Below, one piece after another: positions 7,379 through 14,830 of a DNA stretch of 27,721 nt. Within the stretch, counting starts at the first letter, position 1, and each line of letters starts with the position of its first letter. The stretch is from the NCBI GenBank assembly GCA_026707185.1, contig JAPOXI010000043.1, forward strand, positions 1-27,721, given 5' to 3'. The position numbers and the translations under genes were made by a program. Under the pieces are notes generated by a model. That model ran no database searches. It worked only from the letters and a program-made list of their open reading frames with translations, and had not been told where the DNA came from. This DNA comes from Chloroflexota bacterium (GTDB taxonomy: Bacteria; Chloroflexota; UBA11872).

Positions 7379-8578
7379 TCAGCTCGCGTCCGGCGCCGGC
7401 AGGCGTCCTCCGTGAAATAAGACTGCTGCGATAGCCAGTGCGGCGAGGTTTGCCAGGGCCCCAATCGCCAGCGGCAGCCCTGGGTCGACATCGATCAGCG
7501 TCCCTGCGATAACCGTGCCTGCCAGGATTCCGAAGCTCCAAAGCGCATGGACGAAGCCGACAACACGCCCTCGTTCGAGCGGGGCCGTGCGGTCACGCAC
7601 GACGCCGAGGACTAGTACGGACATCGTCCAGCCGGTCACCACGCCGGCGATCCCGGTAACCATCAGTACCGGGATTGACCTCCAGGCCAGCGCGGCCACG
7701 AGGGCCAGCACGAATTGCAGGCCTAGGACCACGTAAACCGGAACGGTCCGTCCGCCCCGATCGGACCAATGGCCGATCAGAAACTGGCTGACGGCTGCCA
7801 GACTCATCCCCACGGTTCCGTAGAGCAGGGCCGGCGGCAGGACGCTCGCCGTCGCGCGGAACATCAGCAGCGGCATTGCCAGGCTCCATACTCCCCAGAA
7901 GGCGGTGGATACGAATCGCAGCCCACCCATCAGCCACACTTCGCGCCGCATCAGGACACTCCACGTCCCCTCGTCGATGCTGCCAACAGGGCGCTTGGGC
8001 CGCACGTCGCGCAGGTAGCGCAGCGTGACGGCGGCCGGTACGAGATTCAGTCCCAGCCCCACGAGGGCGTAAGCGGCGAAGCCAAAGCGTTCAACCACCG
8101 GCCCCGCCACGGCGGAACTGGCGGACATCCCGATTGTCCCGCCCAGAAAGTAGGCGGCCGTGGCTACCCCAACCGACTGACGGCTGGAGGCTGTCAGCAG
8201 GTAGCTTTGACCAGAGGTCGAACGCATGCCGTGCGCCAGTCCCAAGATCACGGCCAGCGCGACCAGCAGCCAGGGCACGCCGGTCAGGTATTGCAGCAGC
8301 CCCGCCGAGAACCCGAGAATCCCGATCACCAACACCAGCCGGTGTCCCAGTCGGTCAGCCAGCGCCCCCGCGGTGACCGAGATCAGCCCGCCCATCACGG
8401 TCTCCAGCGACACCAGCAGGCTGGTAAACGCCGGTGACATTCCCAGGTCGCGCTCCACGTATATGGGCAGCAGCGCCCGCGCCGCGGCCACGGCGACGTT
8501 ATTCAGAAAGAGGATCGAGACAATCGTGACCAGGGTGGGAGGAATCGAACCCAGCCGTGATCGCAGCCGGGCGATCAC
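7379..8578 (-). CDS. MFS family transporter
   Basis: A 399-residue integral membrane protein with about 12 hydrophobic helices in the two-times-six arrangement of the major facilitator superfamily. The loop after the second helix carries GALADRLGHRL, the MFS motif A, and a related loop GHWSDRGGRTV occurs in the second half. It most resembles small-molecule efflux members, but the substrate is unknown. The start is GTG 8578, with GGGGAGG 3 bases upstream; another hydrophobic start is not available. It lies 40 bases downstream of a small zinc-ribbon gene and 43 bases upstream of tpiA, all on the minus strand. Confidence 0.9.
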   Translation of the reverse strand: MIARLRSRLGSIPPTLVTIVSILFLNNVAVAAARALLPIYVERDLGMSPAFTSLLVSLETVMGGLISVTAGALADRLGHRLVLVIGILGFSAGLLQYLTGVPWLLVALAVILGLAHGMRSTSGQSYLLTASSRQSVGVATAAYFLGGTIGMSASSAVAGPVVERFGFAAYALVGLGLNLVPAAVTLRYLRDVRPKRPVGSIDEGTWSVLMRREVWLMGGLRFVSTAFWGVWSLAMPLLMFRATASVLPPALLYGTVGMSLAAVSQFLIGHWSDRGGRTVPVYVVLGLQFVLALVAALAWRSIPVLMVTGIAGVVTGWTMSVLVLGVVRDRTAPLERGRVVGFVHALWSFGILAGTVIAGTLIDVDPGLPLAIGALANLAALAIAAVLFHGGRLPAPDAS

Positions 8579-8618
8579 CCGCCTCCCCTGCAGACGTGTT
8601 TACTCGCGGCGAATCCCG

Positions 8619-8813
8619 TCAGTCTTCGGTCGTGGGCGTTGCCAGGCTTTCGTGCTTGCCGCAGCGCCCGCACGCCCAGTACCGAGACTTCAGCAGCCCA
8701 AACCACCGACGGTATTCGTAGTAATTCCAGGTGGTCTCCTGATGGCACAGGGCGCACTCACGCCGTTCGCTGGATCTGACACGGACACTGATTTCGTCGT
8801 CGTCGTCGGGCAT
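8619..8813 (-). CDS. Small zinc-ribbon protein of unknown function
   Basis: A 64-residue protein with two cysteine pairs, Cys20/Cys23 (ECALC) and Cys48/Cys51 (YWACGRCGKHE), spaced as in a zinc ribbon. The N-terminus is very acidic (MPDDDDE) and the middle is rich in Trp and Tyr (TWNYYEYRRWFG). It is not a ribosomal protein I recognise. ATG 8813 has GAGGA about 9 bases upstream. The paired cysteines and position in the operon with the MFS gene support a real gene. It could bind nucleic acid or a protein partner; no function can be assigned. Confidence 0.72.
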   Translation of the reverse strand: MPDDDDEISVRVRSSERRECALCHQETTWNYYEYRRWFGLLKSRYWACGRCGKHESLATPTTED

Positions 8814-8915
8814 CGTTCAGTCCTCAGCAACAGCCGCCCGAGCATTGTATCGGGATGGAAATGAGACGGCGTTCCCGCCCAACCGCCCCGTGCCTCAGAT
8901 ACGGACGGCAAGCAG

Positions 8916-8932
8916 GCACGGCCCCGCCGTGC
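8916..8932. repeat. Strong GC hairpin between rmlA-like gene and zinc-ribbon gene
   Basis: GCACGGC (8916-8922) and GCCGTGC (8926-8932) form a perfect 7-bp stem with a 3-base loop. It lies 27 bases after the rmlA-like stop on the minus strand and has no T-run. It could be a pause site, a factor-dependent terminator or an mRNA-stabilising stem; the data do not decide. Confidence 0.45.
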
Positions 8933-8958
8933 GGCCGTAGTCAATGAAGCCATAGCGG

Positions 8959-9693
8959 CTATGCGATCCGGTTCGCCCCGTGCTTTGCCACCAGATTGCA
9001 TGCCTCGAGGTAGTGGCCGATGGACTCACCACAGTCGGCCCAGTAGCCGTCCAACACGTCATGGGTCATCTGACCACGCTCCAGGTACGCGTTGTTCAGA
9101 TCTGTGACTTCCAGCTCTCCGCGGTCCGAGCGCTCGAGCTGTTCGATCAGGCGAAAGGCTTGCGCGTCGTAGAAGTAGATGCCGGTCACTGCGAGGTTGG
9201 ACGGCGGATCCGTGGGCTTCTCGACGAAACGCACGACCCGGTCGCCCTCCAGTTCCGCCACCCCGTAGGCGCTGGGATTCTCGACCTCCTTCAGCAGCAC
9301 CTTGGCGCCCAGGGGCTGCGCCTCGAACCGACGGGCCGGCTCCACAATGTTGCCGCCGATCACGTTGTCCCCAAGGATCACGACCATTCGATCGTCGCCG
9401 ACAAATGGCCGCGCCAGCGAAATGGCCTCGGCGATACCGCCGGCTCCGTCCTGATAGGTATAGCTCAAATGCCGGACGCCCAGCGCCTCGCCATTCCCCA
9501 GCAGGCGCAGGAAGTCGCCGGCACTGGCCCCGCTCGTGACGATCAGGATCTCCGTCACCCCGGCATTCACCATCGCCTCGATGGGGTAGAAGATCATTGG
9601 CTTGTCGTAGACCGGCAATAGCTGCTTGTTGGTAACGCGCGTAATTGGGTCAAGACGCGACCCGGTACCGCCCGCCAGAATTACGCCTTTCAC
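8959..9693 (-). CDS. Short RmlA-like glucose-1-phosphate nucleotidyltransferase
   Basis: A 244-residue sugar nucleotidyltransferase, probably glucose-1-phosphate thymidylyltransferase, which makes dTDP-glucose for rhamnose and other deoxysugars. Visible motifs are LAGGTGSRLDPIT (nucleotide loop), NKQLLPVYDKPM, YQDGAGGIAEAI, GDNV (metal site), FVEKP and TGIYFYD, then ELEVTDLNN. It is about 45 residues shorter than E. coli RmlA, lacking the C-terminal extension, like the short family members. GTG 9693 is the start: it overlaps the ftsY stop as GTGA and has GAGGTG about 6-8 bases upstream. No other deoxysugar genes are adjacent; the GT2 enzyme at 4.7 kb is the nearest glycan gene. Confidence 0.88.
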   Translation of the reverse strand: MKGVILAGGTGSRLDPITRVTNKQLLPVYDKPMIFYPIEAMVNAGVTEILIVTSGASAGDFLRLLGNGEALGVRHLSYTYQDGAGGIAEAISLARPFVGDDRMVVILGDNVIGGNIVEPARRFEAQPLGAKVLLKEVENPSAYGVAELEGDRVVRFVEKPTDPPSNLAVTGIYFYDAQAFRLIEQLERSDRGELEVTDLNNAYLERGQMTHDVLDGYWADCGESIGHYLEACNLVAKHGANRIA

Positions 9694-10670
9694 GTTCTCA
9701 CCTCGTCACCGGCATCGCCGGGCTGCGGCGCCAGGAGCGCCTCTACGAACCGGTCCGGGTCGAACGGCTCGAAATCGGTCAGCCGCTCGCCCACGCCAAC
9801 AAACTTGATCGGAAGCCCCGTCGTCCGTGTGACGGCAAACGCCACCCCGCCCTTGGCGGAACTATCCAACTTGGTGAGCACGATGCCTGTCACGCCGGCC
9901 GTCTCCAGGAACCCCTGGGCCTGGTGCAGGCCGTTCTGCCCGGTCAGCGCGTCCAGGACAAGCAACACCTCGTGCGGCGCCCCCGCCGCCTTGCGCTCGG
10001 CGACTCTACACATCTTTCCCACTTCGTTCATCAGGTTCACGTTGTTGTGTTGGCGACCGGCCGAATCGGCGATCACGTAATCCACGCCGCGTGCCTGGGC
10101 CGCGTCCAGCGCGTCGTAGATCACGGCCCCCGGGTCACCGCCCGGCTGGTGGGCAATCACCGGCACGCCGACACGATCGCCCCAGATCTGCAGTTGGTCG
10201 ATAGCCCCCGCGCGAAACGTATCCCCGGCTGCCAGCAGCACGTTGTGACCGTTGGATTGCAGCAGATGCGCCAACTTGGCGATTGACGTCGTTTTGCCCG
10301 CCCCGTTGACGCCGACGACGATCACCACCTGCGGCTGGGGACCGCTCGCGAATTCTGCTTCGTGCCCCCCTAGCGCCTCACGTAGACGCGCCGCCAGCAA
10401 AGTCCGCGCTTCGTCAGGGTCGGAGGTGCTGTCCGCTCGAACTGCTTCTCGCAACTCGTCCAGCAACTCCATGGCCAGCACGGGACCAAGGTCGGCAGCG
10501 ACGAGCAGCTCTTCAAGCTCATCCCAATCCGCGTCGGTCAGCCTGGTGCGGCGCAGCCAGCGCCGCACGGTGGCAAATCGGCGACGCGTGGGCTCTTCCG
10601 CCGGCGCTGCAGCCAGCGGCGGGGCAGGCGCCTCCGTGCGCTGCGTACGTCGCAAGCGCTTTAACAGCAC
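9690..10670 (-). CDS. ftsY: Signal recognition particle receptor FtsY
   Basis: The SRP receptor GTPase that docks ribosome-SRP complexes at the membrane for co-translational insertion. At 326 residues it has a short N-terminal segment and the conserved NG domains. The N domain covers roughly 35-105, then the P-loop GVNGAGKTT with Lys126, the SRP-family insertion motif [10 protein letters not shown] near 147-156, the G3 motif DSAGR at 202 (usually DTAGR), the G4 motif TKLD at 266-269, and [14 protein letters not shown] at the end, diagnostic for FtsY rather than Ffh. The acidic A domain of E. coli FtsY is absent, as in many bacteria. GTG 10670 has GGAGG 5 bases upstream. It is coupled to the downstream nucleotidyltransferase. 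Confidence 0.96.
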   Translation of the reverse strand: MLLKRLRRTQRTEAPAPPLAAAPAEEPTRRRFATVRRWLRRTRLTDADWDELEELLVAADLGPVLAMELLDELREAVRADSTSDPDEARTLLAARLREALGGHEAEFASGPQPQVVIVVGVNGAGKTTSIAKLAHLLQSNGHNVLLAAGDTFRAGAIDQLQIWGDRVGVPVIAHQPGGDPGAVIYDALDAAQARGVDYVIADSAGRQHNNVNLMNEVGKMCRVAERKAAGAPHEVLLVLDALTGQNGLHQAQGFLETAGVTGIVLTKLDSSAKGGVAFAVTRTTGLPIKFVGVGERLTDFEPFDPDRFVEALLAPQPGDAGDEVRT

Positions 10671-10841
10671 GCCAACCTCCGCGGTCGTGGTCCTGATCGA
10701 ATAGTGCAGCGGTGCCGAGCGAGAAGGTCCGAAACTCGTCGCGGCCGCGCTCGGCAGCGTGGAACCGACTGGAATTGTATGCGCCGAGGCGGATTATCAC
10801 TCCAGAGCGAAATCGACACCGCCAGGCAGCTCGTGCTGATG

Positions 10842-10858
10842 TCGTTGACCCTCAACGA
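10842..10858. repeat. 17-bp palindrome upstream of ftsY
   Basis: TCGTTGA (10842-10848) and TCAACGA (10852-10858) are perfect inverted arms around CCC. The element lies in the 242-base gap between the A-type carrier stop and the ftsY start. It could be an operator or an RNA hairpin; there is no following T-run on the minus strand, so a simple terminator is unlikely. The rest of the gap shows a TACAAT -10 like hexamer on the minus strand near 10775 but no convincing -35. Confidence 0.4.
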
Positions 10859-10912
10859 ATTGGATCGTTTCCCCGCGACGTTCTAGCCCCCGGAGGAACG
10901 GTGCGATTGTGG

Positions 10913-11353
10913 CTAGGAGCCGCCGGAACTTCCCAGTCCGCCCCGCACGTGCTCGCTTGTAATCTCGCGTCCGGTAAGGCTGAACGACTGACCGCAGCCA
11001 CAGACAGATTGGGCGCGAGGGTTCAGCACCTTGAATCCGCCGTCCATCAGGGAGTCGCTGTAGTCAAGCGTGGAGCCGCGCAGCAAGACGGCGCTCTCGG
11101 CATCGACGATCACCGTGACCCCGTGAGCCGGGATGCTCTGGTCCCCTTCGCGGGGTCCGGGCTCGATGCCCATGGCGTAGCGGAAGTCGCCGCAGCCGGA
11201 GTCCACGATCACACGCACCCGCAGCACCGCGTCCGGCCGGTTTCGCTTGGTACGCATCCGGTCGAACTCAGCGGCGGCCGAAGGCCGCACCGTCAGAATC
11301 GGCGCATCAGCCAGCGGAAGGTCCATCAGAGTCAGGGTGTCGCCTGTGGCCAC
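10913..11353 (-). CDS. A-type iron-sulfur carrier protein (IscA/ErpA family)
   Basis: Carries Fe-S clusters or iron from the assembly site to target proteins. The three family cysteines are visible: one in VDSGCGDFRYAM and two in NPRAQSVCGCGQSF near the C-terminus, spaced as in the HesB/IscA fold. At about 146 residues it is longer than E. coli IscA (107) because of extra residues at the N-terminus and a Gly/Ser-rich tail. I chose GTG 11353 because AAGGA lies 8 bases upstream; TTG 11374 and ATG 11326 are alternatives without a good site. It sits downstream of the sufR-nifS genes on the same strand, which fits a shared role in cluster assembly. Which subtype (IscA, SufA or ErpA) it is cannot be told. 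Confidence 0.88.
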   Translation of the reverse strand: MATGDTLTLMDLPLADAPILTVRPSAAAEFDRMRTKRNRPDAVLRVRVIVDSGCGDFRYAMGIEPGPREGDQSIPAHGVTVIVDAESAVLLRGSTLDYSDSLMDGGFKVLNPRAQSVCGCGQSFSLTGREITSEHVRGGLGSSGGS

Positions 11354-11464
11354 GTCGGCATTCCTTGGGTTCAAGAGGCGCCGCGGTCCGTCCCGCGCCG
11401 CACCCCGAGCCTACGCAACCCGGCGGCCGCCCGCCACATCTGTCGTGTCATGCACAGTTCCTGG

Positions 11465-11677
11465 CTACGACGGCGCGGACTGGCCGTCGACGCGGGCGTT
11501 AAGGGCGTCGATACGTGCGGCAAGCTCGCCGTGCTGTCGGCTGTTTTCCTCGCGAAACTGCCGCAGATCATTGCGCAACTCGCTGTGAAGCTGAAGACTT
11601 AGCCCAACAATCAGCCCACCAAGCCCGATCAGCAACGTCACGCCCACGCTGAGGATCCCAATTAGTTCTGCCGACAC
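11465..11677 (-). CDS. Small membrane-anchored coiled-coil protein
   Basis: A 70-residue protein with one hydrophobic segment at about residues 5-27 (LIGILSVGVTLLIGLGG) and then a charged heptad-type helix from 31 to 64 (ELRNDLRQFREENSRQHGEL), likely a coiled coil facing the cytoplasm or periplasm. It resembles the many short uncharacterised bacterial proteins with an N-terminal anchor and a Leu/Arg/Glu helix, so it may oligomerise. The start is GTG 11677 with GAAGGG 5 bases upstream. It lies between nifS (66 bases upstream) and the A-type carrier, inside the Fe-S run, but nothing in the sequence itself binds metal. Confidence 0.68.
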   Translation of the reverse strand: MSAELIGILSVGVTLLIGLGGLIVGLSLQLHSELRNDLRQFREENSRQHGELAARIDALNARVDGQSAPS

Positions 11678-11743
11678 GACGGCCCTTCTACCGCCCGGAA
11701 TCGGTTTTCTGATTCTACGACGAAGGTGATCAAACGCCGCGAG

Positions 11744-12934
11744 CTACGAGTTTCTGGCAGCCTGATGTCCCTTCGAATGGATGGTCGTGCGACGCCCCTG
11801 TGGCACCAACGCGTGCAACACCTCCAGCGTCCGCTCGATCTGGGCTTCCGTATTTCCGTGTCCGGTCGTCAGCCGCAGGCTGCCTGCGGCCAGGTCTGGC
11901 TGAATGCCCATGGCCAGCAAGACGTGCGAAGGTTCGAGTGAGGCCGACGTGCAGGCCGACCCGCTGGAGGCCGCGATTCCGGCGGCGTCCAGCCCCAGCA
12001 ACAGCGCTTCGCTCTCCACGCCCGCGAAGCAGGCATTGACGTTGTTCGGAAGCCGCAGACACTGCGGTCCGTTCAGGCGGCTGTCGGGGATTGCGGCGAT
12101 ACCCTCGATTAGCTGGTCGCGTAGCCGCAGATTGTGCGCCGCGGCGTTGGGACGCTCGGCCTCCGCTCGGGCCAGCGCAACGCCAAGTCCCACGGCAAAG
12201 GCCACGTTCTCGGTGCCCGCGCGCCGATGGCGCTCCTGCGATCCGCCCACGATCTGCGGGCTGAGCCGCGCGCCACGTCGCACGAACAACGCGCCTGCAC
12301 CCTTGGGCCCGTAGAACTTGTGTGCCGCAATGTTCAATAGGTCCACGCCCAGCGAGGGAATGTCGATTGGCAGCTGGCCCGGCGCCTGCACGGCGTCGGT
12401 GTGGACGAACGTCGGGTGGTCGCGCAGCGCCGTCGCGACTTCCGCAACCGGCTGGATAGCACCCATCTCGTTGTTGGCATACATCACGCTCACCAGGGCG
12501 GTGTCTGGACGAACGGCGTTCACGACCGCTTCGGGATCGACGAGCCCCTCCGCGTCCACGGGAACGATCGTGGCTTCAAACCCGTGTCGCTGCGCCAGCA
12601 AATGCACCGTATGTAGCACCGCGTGATGTTCCACCGCCGTCGTAACCAGGTGCCGCCGTCCGGCACGCGCGGCCGCGAATGCCGTGCCTCGAATCGCCAG
12701 ACCCGCGCCCTCGCTGCCACCGCTCGTGAACACGATCTCGTCCGGATCGGCCAGCAGGACGTCGGCGACCTCGGCGCGCGCCGCGTCCAGTGCATCCCGC
12801 GCGGCCCTGCCCTCCGCGTACAGCGAACTGGGGTTCCCTGGCAGCTGCTCCAGCGTCGATACGATGGCGTCCCGCACCACCGGGTCAAGCGGCGTGGTCG
12901 CCGCGTGATCCAGATAGATGCGAGGTGCCGCCAT
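11744..12934 (-). CDS. Cysteine desulfurase, NifS/IscS type
   Basis: A pyridoxal-phosphate enzyme that takes sulfur from cysteine for Fe-S clusters and thiolation. At 396 residues it has the family landmarks: YLDHAATTP at the N-terminus, GNPSSLYAEGR, FTSGGSEG for cofactor phosphate, His104 in EHHAVL, HTDAVQ, the PLP lysine Lys206 in AAHKFYGPKG, and the persulfide Cys328 in SSGSACTSASLEPSHVL. The extended loop around Cys328 (SGSACTS) marks group I (IscS/NifS), not the SufS group. ATG 12934 is used although no clear ribosome site precedes it; the SufR-like gene ends 30 bases upstream, so it may be read from the same transcript. No IscU, NifU or SufBCD scaffold gene is present in the window. Confidence 0.95.
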   Translation of the reverse strand: MAAPRIYLDHAATTPLDPVVRDAIVSTLEQLPGNPSSLYAEGRAARDALDAARAEVADVLLADPDEIVFTSGGSEGAGLAIRGTAFAAARAGRRHLVTTAVEHHAVLHTVHLLAQRHGFEATIVPVDAEGLVDPEAVVNAVRPDTALVSVMYANNEMGAIQPVAEVATALRDHPTFVHTDAVQAPGQLPIDIPSLGVDLLNIAAHKFYGPKGAGALFVRRGARLSPQIVGGSQERHRRAGTENVAFAVGLGVALARAEAERPNAAAHNLRLRDQLIEGIAAIPDSRLNGPQCLRLPNNVNACFAGVESEALLLGLDAAGIAASSGSACTSASLEPSHVLLAMGIQPDLAAGSLRLTTGHGNTEAQIERTLEVLHALVPQGRRTTIHSKGHQAARNS

Positions 12935-12964
12935 TGGCGTCGGGATGCGCCGCTCGCGCCGCGT

Positions 12965-13621
12965 TCAGGTCGTGACGGGTGAGGCCTGCGGTAGCGCCGA
13001 CCGCTCCTGGATGGCGTAGGTGCAGGCGCAGCCCTCGCGCGGGCCGACCTCAAGTGGGGTGACCTCGGCTTCTACGAGCCGTCGGATCAACCGTAGCTCG
13101 GAGTCACAGCCCGCCCGGCAGGTGGCGGCCACGTCCCAGATCGGACAGTGATGCGCCGACAACACATACCCGGCCTCGGTTCGGTCGACCCGTGGCATGA
13201 AGCCACACTCGTCCATGATTTGCCGTAGTTCCTGCACGCGCGCGTGAAAGTCCAAACCTGAGAGGCGCGGCGCGAAGCGTTGGTACTGCTTATCCTCGTG
13301 GTGCGTCAGAATTCGCTTCAAGAGGTCGGGCCCTCCGAAGGCCAGCGCGGCCTCCACGAAGTCTTTCGCAAACTCCCCGTAGCCCTGCGGGAATCTCGCA
13401 TGCCCGGCGCTGGTCAGCTCGAATTGGTGGCGCGGGCGTCCGGGCCCACCGCGCACCACCTGCACGCGTACCAGTCGCTCAGCTGCGAGCCGGTCGAGAT
13501 GGGGTCGGACGGCCGAAAGGCTGCTGCCGATCGCTTCGGCGATCTCCCGACACTGAAGTGCCCCCTGCATTTTCAGGGCGTGCAGGATCTGTTCGCGCGG
13601 ATTTGCGGAATGCTCGGACAT
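12965..13621 (-). CDS. SufR-like iron-sulfur sensing transcriptional regulator
   Basis: A 218-residue regulator with an N-terminal winged helix of ArsR/DeoR type (REQILHALKMQGALQCREIAEA, residues 9-30, and LSAVRPHLDRLAAERLVR) and a C-terminal cysteine cluster: Cys159 in AHHCPIWDVA, Cys168, Cys172 in CDSELRL, and Cys198/Cys200 in EGCACTYAI. This is the pattern of SufR, where an Fe-S cluster controls repression of assembly genes. It lies directly upstream of nifS with a 30-base gap, which supports that role. ATG 13621 has no clear Shine-Dalgarno site. It is divergent from the sigma factor gene across a 196-bp region with repeated motifs. Cluster ligation by these exact cysteines is inferred from the family. 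Confidence 0.86.
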   Translation of the reverse strand: MSEHSANPREQILHALKMQGALQCREIAEAIGSSLSAVRPHLDRLAAERLVRVQVVRGGPGRPRHQFELTSAGHARFPQGYGEFAKDFVEAALAFGGPDLLKRILTHHEDKQYQRFAPRLSGLDFHARVQELRQIMDECGFMPRVDRTEAGYVLSAHHCPIWDVAATCRAGCDSELRLIRRLVEAEVTPLEVGPREGCACTYAIQERSALPQASPVTT

Positions 13622-13650
13622 GCGCCGCCAGCGCCGGGTCGTTAATCGAA

Positions 13651-13677
13651 CCTACCACCGCTGAATAGCGCCTACCA
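13651..13677. promoter_or_regulatory. Direct repeat CCTACCA twice, 20 bp apart, upstream of sufR-like gene
   Basis: CCTACCA occurs at 13651-13657 and again at 13671-13677, exactly 20 bases (about two helical turns) apart, 30-56 bases upstream of the sufR-like ATG. Same-face spacing suggests cooperative protein binding, perhaps autoregulation. It does not match the SufR operators known from cyanobacteria (CAAC-N6-GTTG), so this is a candidate only. Confidence 0.35.
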
Positions 13678-13712
13678 ACTGGTTTCAGGCCTTTCGGGAC
13701 CCAAATGCCAGC

Positions 13713-13756
13713 GTTTTTCCCATTTACACGGAAATATCTGGAAAAACATGTATACT
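13713..13756 (+). promoter_or_regulatory. Sigma gene promoter candidate with flanking inverted repeat
   Basis: TATACT at 13751-13756 matches the -10 consensus at 5 of 6 positions, about 60 bases before the sigma-factor ATG; the -35 region is poor. GTTTTTCC (13713-13720) and GGAAAAAC (13740-13747) are perfect 8-bp inverted arms around 19 bases, centred near where the -35 should be, and a further GGAAA occurs at 13730-13734. A weak -35 plus a palindrome suggests activation or repression by a dimer. This AT-rich patch stands out from the GC-rich surroundings. Confidence 0.45.
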
Positions 13757-13817
13757 CGCGGCGTCGGATGACAGGCGACCGCCGTTGATCGCCGCCGCGC
13801 TCTCCGACGAGGCATGA

Positions 13818-14807
13818 ATGCAGCCGACAGATGTGGCCTACGAACCATCGCCCGCGCTGGGCCACTGGGCGAACGACCTGGACTCGATTGATCGCCGCCA
13901 GGAACGCGCTTCGCGGGAGATGGACGTGCCGGGTGCGACACGCGCCACTCGAGACGAGTCGATCGAGGACACGACGCGGCTCTATCTCAACGAGATCAAC
14001 CGCGTCCCGCTGCTGACAGCTGCCCAGGAGATTTCGCTGGCCAAGCGGGTGGAAGCCGGCGATGCCGCTGCCCGCCGACACCTGGTGGACGCCAACCTGC
14101 GGCTGGTCGTCAACGTCGCCAAGCGCTACGCCGCCGGCGGCCTGCCACTGATGGACCTGATTCAGGAAGGCAACCTCGGGTTGATGCAGGCAGTGGAACG
14201 CTTCGACTGGCGCCGCGGTTACAAGTTCAGCACCTACGCCACCTGGTGGATCCGCCAGGCCATTACCCGGTCCCTTTCCAACGACTCGCGAACAGTCCGA
14301 CTGCCGGTCCACGTGGTGGAAGCGCTGCGCAAGATTCGTAAGGTCACACCCGAACTGGCCTTGGAAAAGGAGCGAGAACCTACCCCGGCCGAACTGGGTG
14401 AGGTTCTCGGGATGGCGCCCGAGCGCATCGTCGAAATCGTGCGCGCCAGCCGCGCCCCCATGTCGCTGGAACAGCCGGTCGGCGAAGACGGCGATGAGTC
14501 GCTGGCCGACTTCGTGGAAGATCCAAACCCAGAAACGGCCGACCGCGCCTTGCTGGCTGGAACGCTCCGCGAAGATCTGTCGCGCGCGTTAGCCATTCTC
14601 CCGGATCGCCAGCAGACCATCCTGGTTCGGCGCTTTGGACTGGATGGACAGGAACCCTGGACCCTCGACCAGATTGGCGCCCACTTTGGTGTGACCCGTG
14701 AGCGCATCCGGCAGCTTCAAGTCGAGGCGCTGCGCAAGCTCAAGCGCTCGAGTCTTTCGCGCAATCTGCGCGACTACCTGGCCGTGCCGGGCGCCGGGCT
14801 CAATTAG
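13818..14807 (+). CDS. RNA polymerase sigma-70 factor, primary/group 2 type
   Basis: A 329-residue sigma factor. Region 1.2 (TTRLYLNEINRVPLLTAAQE, near 51) is followed by region 2 with LVDANLRLVVNVAKRYAAGG, GLPLMDLIQEGNLGLMQAV and FSTYATWWIRQAITRS, region 3 near 175-230, and region 4 with RFGLDG and the helix-turn-helix TLDQIGAHFGVTRERIRQL. The -10 recognition helix is intact. It has no region 1.1, being much shorter than E. coli RpoD, so it is either a compact SigA-like housekeeping factor or a group 2 alternative factor. ATG 13818 has GACGAGG about 7 bases upstream; ATG 13814 is in another frame. It is divergent from the sufR-like gene and convergent with nadA. Confidence 0.93.
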   Translation: MQPTDVAYEPSPALGHWANDLDSIDRRQERASREMDVPGATRATRDESIEDTTRLYLNEINRVPLLTAAQEISLAKRVEAGDAAARRHLVDANLRLVVNVAKRYAAGGLPLMDLIQEGNLGLMQAVERFDWRRGYKFSTYATWWIRQAITRSLSNDSRTVRLPVHVVEALRKIRKVTPELALEKEREPTPAELGEVLGMAPERIVEIVRASRAPMSLEQPVGEDGDESLADFVEDPNPETADRALLAGTLREDLSRALAILPDRQQTILVRRFGLDGQEPWTLDQIGAHFGVTRERIRQLQVEALRKLKRSSLSRNLRDYLAVPGAGLN

Positions 14808-14830
14808 CCGGCCGTGAGAGTCGGAGCGGG

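Noticed and set aside
8951..8963. CATAGC-G-GCTATG palindrome at the end of the rmlA-like gene as a terminator
   Set aside because: It overlaps the stop codon and last codons, the loop would be a single base, and no T-run follows.
10704..10886. A 60-codon plus-strand frame in the gap upstream of ftsY
   Set aside because: The only natural-looking part is the last 15 residues; the rest is Arg-rich. Nothing supports translation, so I left the gap as non-coding.
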